Origin: CAVUNY01 sp963768585
GTDB taxonomy: Bacteria; Chloroflexota; Anaerolineae; Anaerolineales; Anaerolineaceae
Direction of reading: 5' to 3'
Assembly (NCBI GenBank): GCA_963768585.1
Contig: CAVYIF010000006.1
Location: 140,966-204,965, forward strand
DNA length: 64,000 nt
A program made the position numbers and the translations under genes. The notes beneath the pieces were generated by a model. That model saw only the letters and a list, made by a program, of their open reading frames with translations. It had not been told where the DNA came from and did not search any database. Position 1 is the first letter of the stretch, and the number at the start of each line of letters is the position of its first letter. Shown piece after piece: positions 15,766 to 23,106 of the stretch.

Positions 15766-16535
15766 ACGCCAGCCTTTCCCGCTCGCGCTCCGGACTGGTG
15801 GCTGCGGCGATTGTTTTAATTTTTTTCATCCTGTGGGAGGGCGGGGTGGCGCTGTCTCAAATGCCGCCTTACCTGCTGCCGGCCCCCAGCCGGGTGCTGC
15901 AGACCCTGGCCGCCAACAGCGCCTTTTACGCCAACGCCTTTGTAATCACCATGGGTGAAGCCCTGGCCGGGTTGGCGCTGGGCCTGACCGCCGGGGCATT
16001 GATCGCGGCCCTGCTGACCCTGCGCCCCGGCCTGGAAGGCGGGGTGATGACCCTGGCCATTTTAATGAAATCGACCCCCATGGTGGCCGTCGCCCCTCTG
16101 CTGACCCTGTGGTTGGGATTCGGCGTGCTGCCCAAGATCATTATCACCGCCTTGCTGACCTTTTTCCCGGCCCTGGTCAACCTGCTGACCGGTTTGCAGC
16201 GTCCCGACCCGATCCTGCTGGACCTTTTTCGCTCCTGGCGCGCCACGCGCTGGGAGATATTCATCCACCTGCGCGTGCCATCCGCCCTGCCCTACCTGTT
16301 TGCCGCCCTGAAAATCAGCGCTCCATTGTCGCTGATTGGGGCCGTGGTCGCGGAATGGACCGGCGCTTCCGGTGGTCTGGGGCGCACCATGTGGCTGGCC
16401 TACAGCAACCTCAACCTGCCTTACCTTTTCGCGGCCATCTTTTTGCTGGCCGCGGCCGGCATGACCCTTTACTGGCTGGTGGCGTATGCCGAACAAAAAG
16501 CCATCTTCTGGCAGGCCGGGCGCAGCCAGGAATAA
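15750..16535 (+). CDS. ABC importer permease (SsuC/TauC/RibX-like)
   Basis: A 261-residue BPD-type permease with about six membrane segments. The EAA loop that contacts the ATPase is seen around FRSWRATRWEIFIHLRVPSALPYLF. Hydrophobic helices at the start (VAAAIVLIFFILWEGGVAL) and end fit the family. It carries substrate across the cytoplasmic membrane with the preceding ATPase and the following lipoprotein. The start overlaps the ATPase gene, so translation is coupled; GGGAGG-like bases lie just upstream. Confidence 0.88.
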   Translation: MGGRMNASLSRSRSGLVAAAIVLIFFILWEGGVALSQMPPYLLPAPSRVLQTLAANSAFYANAFVITMGEALAGLALGLTAGALIAALLTLRPGLEGGVMTLAILMKSTPMVAVAPLLTLWLGFGVLPKIIITALLTFFPALVNLLTGLQRPDPILLDLFRSWRATRWEIFIHLRVPSALPYLFAALKISAPLSLIGAVVAEWTGASGGLGRTMWLAYSNLNLPYLFAAIFLLAAAGMTLYWLVAYAEQKAIFWQAGRSQE

Positions 16536-16554
16536 TTTTTATCTGGAGAAGAAG

Positions 16555-17553
16555 ATGAAGAAATTATTGTTCTTTATGTTAATTATCCTTCTGACCGGCT
16601 GCCAGGCGGCCGTCAGCCCGGCGCCCGCTGCCGCCAATCAACCGTTATCCATGGTTTTCATGCTCGGTTATAAACCCCAGGCGGATGTTCCGTTCGTCGG
16701 GGTGTATGTTGCCCAGGAAAAAGGGTTCTTTGCGGAACAGCACCTGACCGTCGATATCCAGACCTCGCCTGGTCAGGGTCAGCATTTGCAGCTGACTGCT
16801 GCCGGCAAGGTCCAGGTCACCACCCAGGATGCGGCAGTAATGCTCCAGCGTCGGGCGGACCCCGGCTTGCCCCTGGTCTCGATCGCGCTGCTGGGCCAGC
16901 GCGGTCAGCAGGCTTTCGCCGCCCTGGCCTCATCCGGGATGAAAACCCCCAAGGATTGGGAAGGCAAGACGGTCGGCTATAAAGGCACCCCGCCGCCCGA
17001 TCTGCTGGCTCTAATCAGCGCCAGCGGCGCCGATAAGGACAAAATCCAGTTAATCAACGTCGGCTTCGACCCGCGCCTGCTGGTCGAAGGCAAGGTGGAT
17101 GTTTACCCGGTGTACAAATCCAACGAACCCTGGCTGCTGCGCTCGTGGGGCGAGGATATCGTGCTGTGGGATGCCGCCGATTTCGGCGTGCCCACCCTGG
17201 GCCTGACCTATGTCACCAGCGATGATACCCTGCACAACAACCCCGAAGTGCTGGCCCGCTTCCTGCGCGGCGCGCTCAAGGGCATCGCGTATGCCGCCGC
17301 CCACGAGGATGAGGCCATCCAGATCGTGATGAAATATGCCGGCCCGGAAACCAACCCGGACAATATGCGCTTCATGTTCGAATCTGAGCTAAAAGATGCC
17401 CAGGGCCAATACACCCAGGGCCACGGCATCGGCTGGCAAACTGCCGCCCAATGGCAGGCCCTGGCCGATATGCTGCGTAAAGAGGGCGCATTAACCGGCA
17501 CAGTGGATATCAACCAGGCCTTCACCACCCAGATTCTCGATATGGCCAAATAG
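16555..17553 (+). CDS. ABC importer substrate-binding lipoprotein (NMT1/THI5-like)
   Basis: A 332-residue exported lipoprotein. The signal peptide ends in the lipobox LLTGC at residues 13-17. The rest is an NMT1/THI5-type periplasmic-binding fold (PFVGVYVAQEKGFFAEQHLTV, QVTTQDAAVMLQRRADPGLP, WEGKTVGYKGTPPPDLL). Relatives bind riboflavin, thiamin precursors, sulfonates or aromatic acids; the ligand here is not known. GGAGA lies five bases before the ATG. The preceding flavin-fold regulator raises the possibility that the ligand is a cofactor vitamin, which is only a hypothesis. Confidence 0.85.
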   Translation: MKKLLFFMLIILLTGCQAAVSPAPAAANQPLSMVFMLGYKPQADVPFVGVYVAQEKGFFAEQHLTVDIQTSPGQGQHLQLTAAGKVQVTTQDAAVMLQRRADPGLPLVSIALLGQRGQQAFAALASSGMKTPKDWEGKTVGYKGTPPPDLLALISASGADKDKIQLINVGFDPRLLVEGKVDVYPVYKSNEPWLLRSWGEDIVLWDAADFGVPTLGLTYVTSDDTLHNNPEVLARFLRGALKGIAYAAAHEDEAIQIVMKYAGPETNPDNMRFMFESELKDAQGQYTQGHGIGWQTAAQWQALADMLRKEGALTGTVDINQAFTTQILDMAK

Positions 17554-17685
17554 CGAATCTAACAGCCATCACGCAGCCCTGATCCGCTAAACAGCTTCCT
17601 GGCTCGCATCGGGTGGCTGACCGGCTGATGAATGTTATTAAAAAAGAGTACCCATTTGGGTAATTCACAATCAAGCGCCGGGTAG

Positions 17686-17714
17686 TTGACTCAAGAATTT
17701 TAATATGTTATATT
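17686..17714 (+). promoter_or_regulatory. Strong sigma70-type promoter of the peptide transcript
   Basis: TTGACT (17686-17691), a spacer of exactly 17 bases, then TATATT (17709-17714). Predicted start near 17721. A small palindrome TACCCA-TT-TGGGTA lies upstream at about 17649-17662. The transcript would run into a 300-base leader and a 40-codon reading frame. Confidence 0.7.
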
Positions 17715-17720
17715 ATTCAC

Positions 17721-18014
17721 AAGCGAATTGTTGGACACCCAGCGTAGAATGAACTCAGCATTAGTCAGTTGGGCCGCTCACTGGATGGAAGATAAAGGTT
17801 TCTCCCTTTATGGGAGCGCACCCCCGGGGGGCGCGGGAATTGCGCACATCCCTTTATCTTAGAGGCAACAGCTTCATTCTTCTTTCTACGATAACCGTAC
17901 AGGGTACGGGCTGGTTTTCATGTGTCATGCATGAGCCGGCGCAAGTCACGTCGATGTCTTTTGGGCACCCTGGCTTGGCTTGTTGGGGATTTTAAATTTG
18001 GCAGGTTGGTATGT
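17721..18014 (+). ncRNA. Structured 5' leader or small RNA with alternative pairings
   Basis: No open frame of note fills this stretch. AAGATAAAGG (17789-17798) can pair either locally with CCTTTAT (17805-17811) or over ten bases with CCTTTATCTT (17851-17860), enclosing a GC hairpin at 17816-17834 (GCGC, five C, five G, GCGC). Further stems are CCGTAC/GTACGG (17895-17909) and GGCT..TCATG with CATGA..GCC (about 17909-17937). The mutually exclusive stems look like an attenuator or riboswitch. I do not match it to a known class. Confidence 0.45.
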
Positions 18015-18025
18015 GGGAGGTAGAT

Positions 18026-18148
18026 ATGGAAAACGATGCTATGGAAATCATTCTGGACTCGGAAACAATTGAAAGTCTGTTAGCGAACATTCTGGATGCC
18101 GAAGCCATTGAGATCCTGTTAGACGACCGGATCGCGACTGGCGGTTGA
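18026..18148 (+). CDS. Acidic 40-residue peptide made of two 13-residue repeats
   Basis: A short frame from ATG 18026 to TGA 18146-18148. The ribosome-binding site GGGAGGT four bases upstream is nearly perfect, which is the main reason to accept it. Residues 9-21 (ILDSETIESLLAN) and 22-34 (ILDAEAIEILLDD) are a tandem repeat with 8 of 13 identical positions; the DNA repeat unit is 39 bases. The peptide is strongly acidic, has no Cys, lacks a signal peptide and ends in ATGG. It could be a modified-peptide precursor, a regulatory leader peptide or a small amphipathic helix protein. I recognise no family. A SagB-type oxidoreductase gene lies 200 bases away on the other strand. Confidence 0.6.
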   Translation: MENDAMEIILDSETIESLLANILDAEAIEILLDDRIATGG

Positions 18149-18166
18149 GGAGAAGCAGCATCCTTG

Positions 18167-18200
18167 CGGCAACCGGCGGGGTTAACCCCGCCGGTTGCCG
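18167..18200. repeat. Perfect 34-base GC-rich palindrome
   Basis: CGGCAACCGGCGGGGTT at 18167-18183 is followed at once by its exact reverse complement. It lies 18 bases after the peptide stop. The RNA hairpin would be very stable, but no T-run follows, so it may protect the 3' end or pause polymerase rather than terminate. Confidence 0.75.
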
Positions 18201-18214
18201 TTAAAGGACAAATC

Positions 18215-18278
18215 ATCTGATAAATCAGATCATAAAATCTTTATAACGCACCTTTTGATCCGATCAATCGGATCAAAA
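18215..18278. repeat. Two further palindromes downstream of the peptide gene
   Basis: ATCTGAT-AA-ATCAGAT occupies 18215-18230. A perfect 26-base palindrome with arms TTTTGATCCGAT and ATCGGATCAAAA and a two-base centre occupies 18253-18278. These resemble operator sites more than terminators. Confidence 0.6.
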
Positions 18279-18285
18279 ACATCCT

Positions 18286-18328
18286 CACAGGAGCGTGCGG
18301 TCATTTGCACCGCGCCCCTGTGTTTTTT
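18286..18328. terminator. Rho-independent terminator, possibly bidirectional
   Basis: CACAGG (18286-18291) pairs with CCTGTG (18317-18322), with GCGGT/ACCGC inside the loop, followed by six T on the plus strand. On the minus strand GGATGTTTTT follows, so it may also end the SagB operon. Confidence 0.7.
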
Positions 18329-18346
18329 AAACCAGGCATACGGTGG

Positions 18347-19093
18347 TTAAGCGGCTGGTTTTTTACCGAGTGAAGCGGCGTAGATCGCAAACTGGTCCTC
18401 ACCGTCGGCTCCAACCACCTGGTTGAGCAGGTCGTCGTCGAAGGCGGCGATCGCGCACATCCCGCACCCCACGGCTTCTGCCGCCAGATACAGATTCTGG
18501 CAGACGTGTCCCGCATCCAGGTGCAGGTAGCGGTAGCTGCGCTCAGAGTAGCGCCACACCATGCGCGCCACCACCGCTACCCAGATAAAACTGACCGCCG
18601 CCTGCCCGACCATGTGCTGGTCGGCACAGGCCTGAACCGTTCGCTCGGCGACATCCGCGGTTAGATCCACTGTCACCAGTTTATGATCCAGGGCTGCGAA
18701 GCGGTACAAACCTGGCGCCAGGCCATCCACACGGTTGGCCAGTAAGTAGGTTTCGAAGGCATGCCGCGCCCCGGCGGATGGCACGTTGCGCAGTGTCGCC
18801 GGGCGCGGGGTCACAATTTTAACCCCCTGGGTAGCCCACAGCAGAAATGAAAGCTCGGCCAGCGTCAGCGGCTGCTGCGCGTACTTGCGCAGCGAGCGGC
18901 GCCCCTCAATGACGCTGCGTAAGTCGATAGCCGGCAGATCGATCTTGCCAGGCGCGGGCAGATCCACCAGCCGGGCATCCGGCGGCAGCGGCAGTTCCAG
19001 GGGCGGGATGGGTACCCCCTGGCTTTGCGCCGAAGGGGATAAAAATTGGTAGCGCGTCAGGCGCATGAATTCCTTGCCGATCGGGTTGGTCAT
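18347..19093 (-). CDS. SagB/ThcOx-family nitroreductase-like oxidoreductase
   Basis: A 248-residue FMN-dependent oxidoreductase of the SagB type. The family core is visible: RRSLRKYAQQPLTLAELSFLLWATQG, VPSAGARHAFETYLL, GLAPGLYRF, and YLHLDAGHVCQNLYLAAEAVGCG. Relatives oxidise azolines to azoles in modified peptides, but many stand-alone members have unknown substrates and no YcaO gene is seen here. GAGGA lies just before the ATG. It is the last gene of a murJ-MBL-sagB-like operon with 33 bases to the MBL gene. The 40-residue peptide gene converges on it from the other strand; a link is possible but not shown. Confidence 0.8.
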   Translation of the reverse strand: MTNPIGKEFMRLTRYQFLSPSAQSQGVPIPPLELPLPPDARLVDLPAPGKIDLPAIDLRSVIEGRRSLRKYAQQPLTLAELSFLLWATQGVKIVTPRPATLRNVPSAGARHAFETYLLANRVDGLAPGLYRFAALDHKLVTVDLTADVAERTVQACADQHMVGQAAVSFIWVAVVARMVWRYSERSYRYLHLDAGHVCQNLYLAAEAVGCGMCAIAAFDDDLLNQVVGADGEDQFAIYAASLGKKPAA

Positions 19094-19126
19094 GGTTTCC
19101 TCTTTAGGTGGCAGCGAAGTGAGTTG

Positions 19127-19735
19127 TTACGGGCAGATGTTCTTAAGCTGGTCCTGGATTCGGTCCGCGCCGAACGGGTCTGTATGGCTGTGGTAAAAGC
19201 GGGTCGTGCCGCGTGCGAGCAGCGTTCTCCAGCTGCGGCATACCTCGTCAATCTGTTCTTCACCAGCAGCCATCGGCAGGGTCAGATCACCGATGAAGGC
19301 CACGCCACTATCCAGACCCAGGGAAATGCTGTCCGGGCTGTGTCCGGGGGTTTCGATGATCTCGCCATGGATCCCAATCGAAGACAACCTTCCCCGGCTG
19401 GGGCTGACCAAATCGTCTTTTTCGACCCGGATGGGGACATACCCACCCTTCTTCTCAAAATAAGTACGCAAATCCTCAAGGTAAGGGATTTGCTTTTTGT
19501 GAATGATCAGTTTTGCCCCGCATGCATCCCGCACCGCTTGAATCAGGCCGGCGTGATCGGGATGGTGATGGGTGAAGAGCACATATTTAATCGCCGTGAT
19601 GGGAAACCGGTAGGCTTTTAATTGGGCGGTGAACTGGGCCATACCCCAGCCAGCATCTACCAGCAGCCAGCCCGGCTGGAGATCGACCAGGTAAAAATGG
19701 GTCGAGTTCACAGTCAAAGTAAGCAAATTTTCCAT
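19127..19735 (-). CDS. Metallo-beta-lactamase fold hydrolase
   Basis: A 202-residue MBL-fold protein. The metal motif HHHPDH is at residues 56-61; further ligands appear as His in ETPGHSPDSIS and Asp in AFIGDLTLP, with a terminal His in RFYHSHTDP. Such enzymes hydrolyse thioesters, lactones or phosphoesters using two metal ions. There is no signal peptide. The start is 3 bases after the murJ stop, so it is cotranscribed with murJ and the following SagB-type gene. The substrate is not identifiable. Confidence 0.82.
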   Translation of the reverse strand: MENLLTLTVNSTHFYLVDLQPGWLLVDAGWGMAQFTAQLKAYRFPITAIKYVLFTHHHPDHAGLIQAVRDACGAKLIIHKKQIPYLEDLRTYFEKKGGYVPIRVEKDDLVSPSRGRLSSIGIHGEIIETPGHSPDSISLGLDSGVAFIGDLTLPMAAGEEQIDEVCRSWRTLLARGTTRFYHSHTDPFGADRIQDQLKNICP

Positions 19736-19738
19736 CCA

Positions 19739-21322
19739 TTACCTTTGTGCAAAGCGCCGCACCTGGCGCAGGACCCAGCCCGCTTCGTCCACGCGCAGCG
19801 CCAGCAGCAGCAGCCCATATACCGCCCCACCAACCGCCACCCCGCCTAACGCCACCAGCCAGGCCGGCCGGCCGGAGGTGAAACTCAGCCACGCCGCCAG
19901 GCTCAGCCCCATCCCGGCCACGGCCAGGCCGCCCTGGCCCAGAGCAGCCAGCACGCGCCGCCCGCCCAGCCCACCCGCTTTGCGGCGCAACAGCACAAGC
20001 AGCGTGCCCACCTCCAGGAAAGTGGCCAGCGAGTTGGCCAGCGCCAGCCCGCCAAACGGCAGCCAGCCGATGGCGTTGAACAGCAGCGAAAAGGCCAGGC
20101 TGAAGGCCAGGTTTAACCCCATGGCGATGCTGGTCACGATGGTCGGGGTGCGCGTATCTTTGAGCGCAAAAAAGGCGCGCGTCACCACCTCCAGCAGCGA
20201 ATGCGCCACCAGCCCGCCGGCGTACCACAGCAGGGCCCAGGCCACCAGTTCGGTCGAACGCGTATCGAACTCGCCGTGCTGGTAGATCAACTGCACCAGC
20301 GGCACGCGCAGCACGATCAGGCCCAACGAAGCCGGTAGGGCCAGCAGCAGGATTCCCCGCAGGGCCGCGCCCAGCGAATGGCGCATTTCGTCCAACCGCC
20401 CGCGCGCCGCCTGAGCCGAAAAGGTCGGCAGCGCGGCGATCCCCACCGATTGGGCGATCGCCGCCTGCGGCATGATCATCAGCGTAAAAGCCAGGGAAAT
20501 GCCGGTCAGGCTGCCATCCGGCATGAATGCCAGGCTGGCCAGGGCGGTGTTCACCAAAAAATTCAACTGCGTCACCGCCACGCTGATCAGGCGCGGGCCC
20601 ATCAGCCAGATCACCTCGCGCAGCGGCGGGTAATGTAACCCCAGGGTCGGCAGGTAGCGCCGTCCCGCCAGGCGTAAAAGCACCGGGAATTGCACCCCCA
20701 GGTGCAGCGCCGCGCCGATCACCACCCCCCAGGCTAACCCGTACACCCCCATCCCCGGCGCCAGCACCGTCAGGCCGAAGATCCAGCCCACCTGGTACAT
20801 CGCCGGGGCCAGGGCCGAAAACAAAAAACGCTGGTGCGCGTTCAAAATCCCCATCACCAGCCCGCTCATTCCAAAGATCACCGGCGATATCAGCTGGATG
20901 CGCAGCAGTTCCGCCGCCAGCCGCTCTTTCGCGGGGTCCGTCCACCCCGGGGCCAGGATATAACGCACCACCAGCGGCGCGAACAGCGCCGCCAGCACCC
21001 CCAGCCCGATCAATACCAGCGAGACCACATTCGCCACCGCCGAAGCCAGCCGCCAGGCGCCTTCCCGGTCTTCCTGCGCCAGCAGCCCGGTAAAAGTAGG
21101 CACGAAGGCCGAAGCCAGCGCCCCGCCCGCCACCAGATTAAACAGGATCTCGGAGAAGCGGTTGGCAGCCAGGAAGGCATCGCTCTGGTCCGCGGTGCCA
21201 AAGGCGCCTGCCAGCAGGCTTTTGGCCACCAGGCCAAACAACTGGCCGAGCACCATAGCCGCCATCACCGTCCCGGCCGCCCGCGCGATCTGGCGGTTGC
21301 CGCTCTGCATTGGAATCGACAT
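19739..21322 (-). CDS. murJ: Lipid II flippase MurJ (MviN)
   Basis: A 527-residue MOP-superfamily membrane protein with about 14 segments. AGTVMAAMVLGQLFGLVAKSLLAGAFGTADQSDAFLAANR is the N-terminal MurJ region (split here into its parts by Gly-rich turns), and GALASAFVPTF with a following amphipathic loop is characteristic. It moves lipid II to the outer face of the membrane for peptidoglycan synthesis. I choose ATG 21322 (MSIPMQSGNRQIARAAG), with AGAGGT before it, over an upstream start 14 codons earlier. TATAAT on the minus strand at 21335-21330 ends 7 bases before that ATG. Confidence 0.9.
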   Translation of the reverse strand: MSIPMQSGNRQIARAAGTVMAAMVLGQLFGLVAKSLLAGAFGTADQSDAFLAANRFSEILFNLVAGGALASAFVPTFTGLLAQEDREGAWRLASAVANVVSLVLIGLGVLAALFAPLVVRYILAPGWTDPAKERLAAELLRIQLISPVIFGMSGLVMGILNAHQRFLFSALAPAMYQVGWIFGLTVLAPGMGVYGLAWGVVIGAALHLGVQFPVLLRLAGRRYLPTLGLHYPPLREVIWLMGPRLISVAVTQLNFLVNTALASLAFMPDGSLTGISLAFTLMIMPQAAIAQSVGIAALPTFSAQAARGRLDEMRHSLGAALRGILLLALPASLGLIVLRVPLVQLIYQHGEFDTRSTELVAWALLWYAGGLVAHSLLEVVTRAFFALKDTRTPTIVTSIAMGLNLAFSLAFSLLFNAIGWLPFGGLALANSLATFLEVGTLLVLLRRKAGGLGGRRVLAALGQGGLAVAGMGLSLAAWLSFTSGRPAWLVALGGVAVGGAVYGLLLLALRVDEAGWVLRQVRRFAQR

Positions 21323-21329
21323 ACCTCTG

Positions 21330-21335
21330 ATTATA
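21330..21335 (-). promoter_or_regulatory. -10 box next to the murJ start
   Basis: TATAAT on the minus strand at 21335-21330, seven bases before ATG 21322. This implies a leader of zero or one base. Confidence 0.45.
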
Positions 21336-21408
21336 TTGGCTTTTCTACCCGATCGGGGGCACAATCTATATCACCATTTATGCAAACGTTGTTTTTCCCC
21401 CGTCAACC

Positions 21409-21445
21409 CGATTGATTTTCCAGCTGGAAGCGGGAAAATCAATCG
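21409..21445. terminator. Inverted repeat at the end of the PhzF-like gene
   Basis: CGATTGATTTTCC (21409-21421) and GGAAAATCAATCG (21433-21445) are perfect 13-base arms around 11 bases. The repeat spans the PhzF-like stop codon and is placed as a terminator, although no long T-run follows on the minus strand. Confidence 0.5.
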
Positions 21446-22287
21446 TTCTTAAACGGTTCTCCCCACCCCGCGCGCGGGGAGGGGCCGGGGGTGGGGCTTC
21501 CTATCGAAAGAATCTCCCCGCGCAGCACGGTCACCGCCTGCCCGCCCAGCGCCACCCGCTCCCCTTCCAGGCGCACGCGCAGCACGCCGCCCCGGGCGGA
21601 AGCCTGGCAGGCGGTCATCGCCGTCTTGCCCAGTTTGGCGCCCCAGTACGGGCCTAGCGCGCAGTGGGTCGCGCCGTTGACCGGGTCTTCATTGATGCCC
21701 ATCGCTGGTGCAAAAAAGCGTGAAAGGAAGTCAAATTCGGCCGTTTCCGAACGGCAGGTCACTACCACCAGGCGCAGCGGCAGCGCCTTGAGCGCCGCAA
21801 AATCCGGCTGCAGGCCGCGCAGTTCGGCCTCACTGGCGACTTCGACCAGGTAGTTTTCTTTCCAGCGCTGTACCGCCATGGGGACGACCCCCAACGCACT
21901 GGCGACTCCACCCGGCAGTTCAGCTGGCTCGGGGCTGCGCGCCGGAAAGTTCAGTTCGATCCAGCCCTGGTTCCTGTGCGCAGTCAGCAGCCCGCTGCGC
22001 GTGTGGAAATGGATCGCCCCCTGCGGGCTGGCGCGCCCGGTTTCCCACAGGGCGTGCGCCGAGGCCAGGGTGGCGTGCCCGCACAGGTTGACTTCGACCT
22101 TGGGTGTGAACCAGCGCAGGCGCCAGCCGTCCCCTTCAGGCAGCAGGAAGGCTGTTTCGGAAAGATTCATCTCCTGCGCCAGGCCCAGCATCCACGCATC
22201 CGGGCGCGGGCCATCCAGCAGGCACACCGCCGCCGGGTTGCCGTGAAAGGGTGTCGAGGTAAAAGCATCGATCTGGTAGAGGAGCAT
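21439..22287 (-). CDS. PhzF-family isomerase-like protein with a repeat-derived tail
   Basis: A 282-residue protein of the PhzF/diaminopimelate-epimerase fold. FTSTPFHGNPAAVCLL at the N-terminus, the catalytic Glu in MNLSETAFLLP, LCGHATLASAHALWE and GAKLGKTAMTACQASARGG support the family. PhzF isomerises a phenazine precursor, but most relatives have unknown substrates and no phenazine genes are nearby. I choose ATG 22287 (MLLYQIDAFTSTPFHG). After RGEILSIG, where the family normally ends, about 18 residues (SPTPGPSPRAGWGEPFKND) are encoded by an intergenic repeat, so the natural end has been replaced. Confidence 0.85.
   Translation of the reverse strand: MLLYQIDAFTSTPFHGNPAAVCLLDGPRPDAWMLGLAQEMNLSETAFLLPEGDGWRLRWFTPKVEVNLCGHATLASAHALWETGRASPQGAIHFHTRSGLLTAHRNQGWIELNFPARSPEPAELPGGVASALGVVPMAVQRWKENYLVEVASEAELRGLQPDFAALKALPLRLVVVTCRSETAEFDFLSRFFAPAMGINEDPVNGATHCALGPYWGAKLGKTAMTACQASARGGVLRVRLEGERVALGGQAVTVLRGEILSIGSPTPGPSPRAGWGEPFKND
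21461..21496. repeat. SPTPGPSP-type intergenic repeat inside a coding end
   Basis: CCCCACCCC (from 21461) pairs with GGGGTGGGG (to 21496) around a GC-rich centre. It matches the composite repeat at 11303-11430 in type. Its translation on the minus strand is SPTPGPSPRAGWGE. Confidence 0.65.
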
Positions 22288-22564
22288 AATTCTATCGCCC
22301 AAATTCATTCCGTACAATTGCAATTTTTTAATTTTTCAAAAGAATCCGCAGTTCTGAAATGATGAAGCATTCCCATTTCCAGAAAATCTGGTTCAGCCAA
22401 CATGATTTTATTACAAGCAGAGGGCCCATCACCTGGTCTTAATTCACCGCTACTTATTTTGGCTTCAAAAAGCTATCATCTCTGATAACAAATACATGCT
22501 CAGGAAAATCCATGAAATAGAGTCTGGCGCTTTCAAAAAGAAGGGGCAGTCACAAAGACACGCA
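22288..22564. other. Intergenic region without a recognised gene
   Basis: AT-rich stretch between the divergent-side start of the PhzF-like gene and the end of the VOC gene. Short frames in it have no recognisable content. I see no hairpin with a T-run and no clear promoter pair. Confidence 0.5.
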
Positions 22565-22900
22565 TCAAATCCCTTCCTCAGCGATACTTCGATCAATTTG
22601 CAAAAACTCGATAGGGGCACCATTGTCTTCGATAAAAGCAACCACTACACCAGGGCTTGGACTGTTCGGCTCGATGATGACTTTCTTACCTTGGACCGCC
22701 TCAGAAATACTCTCTACCTCAAAGGCAACATGAGGCACTGTTTTTACCAGGTACGGGAAATTCGCGTCGGATTCAAAGCGCATCCACTCAACACCATACG
22801 CATTTCTTCCATAGCCACTTACGTACATCTTTAAGTGGGGAAGATAGATTTCGCCTGCTAACTGCTTCGTAGTAGGTATTCCGATGTGATGATATTTCAT
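22565..22900 (-). CDS. VOC superfamily (glyoxalase-like) protein
   Basis: A 111-residue protein with the paired beta-alpha-beta-beta-beta modules of the vicinal oxygen chelate superfamily. Metal-site positions can be suggested: His in KYHHIGIPT near the start, His in VPHVAFEVESI in the middle and Glu in APIEFLQID at the end. I choose ATG 22900 with AAGGA upstream; longer frames reach 22957. The reaction is unknown. The gene stands alone between unrelated neighbours. Confidence 0.75.
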   Translation of the reverse strand: MKYHHIGIPTTKQLAGEIYLPHLKMYVSGYGRNAYGVEWMRFESDANFPYLVKTVPHVAFEVESISEAVQGKKVIIEPNSPSPGVVVAFIEDNGAPIEFLQIDRSIAEEGI

Positions 22901-23106
22901 ACGTTTCCTTATAGACATTTTAGCACTTCTACAACCAATCCAAGACAGGTTATCCAAAGCAACGCTGCGCCAAATGAACCTGCACCTCGTCTTTATCCTG
23001 GCAGTGACTGGGGGTGATTTATCTTAAGCGCTGTAAATCCATCAATCAAGCAAAAATCCTGATATCGCACCGCAACCCATAAAAAATCAATTACAATGGA
23101 CCCACC

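Noticed and set aside
19587..20945. 452-residue minus-strand open frame within murJ
   Set aside because: It is a shadow in another frame of murJ on the same strand; its composition (Gly/Ala/Arg-rich) and lack of any motif show it is not a gene.
22496..22834. 112-residue plus-strand frame opposite the VOC gene
   Set aside because: Antisense to a clear VOC protein and without motif.
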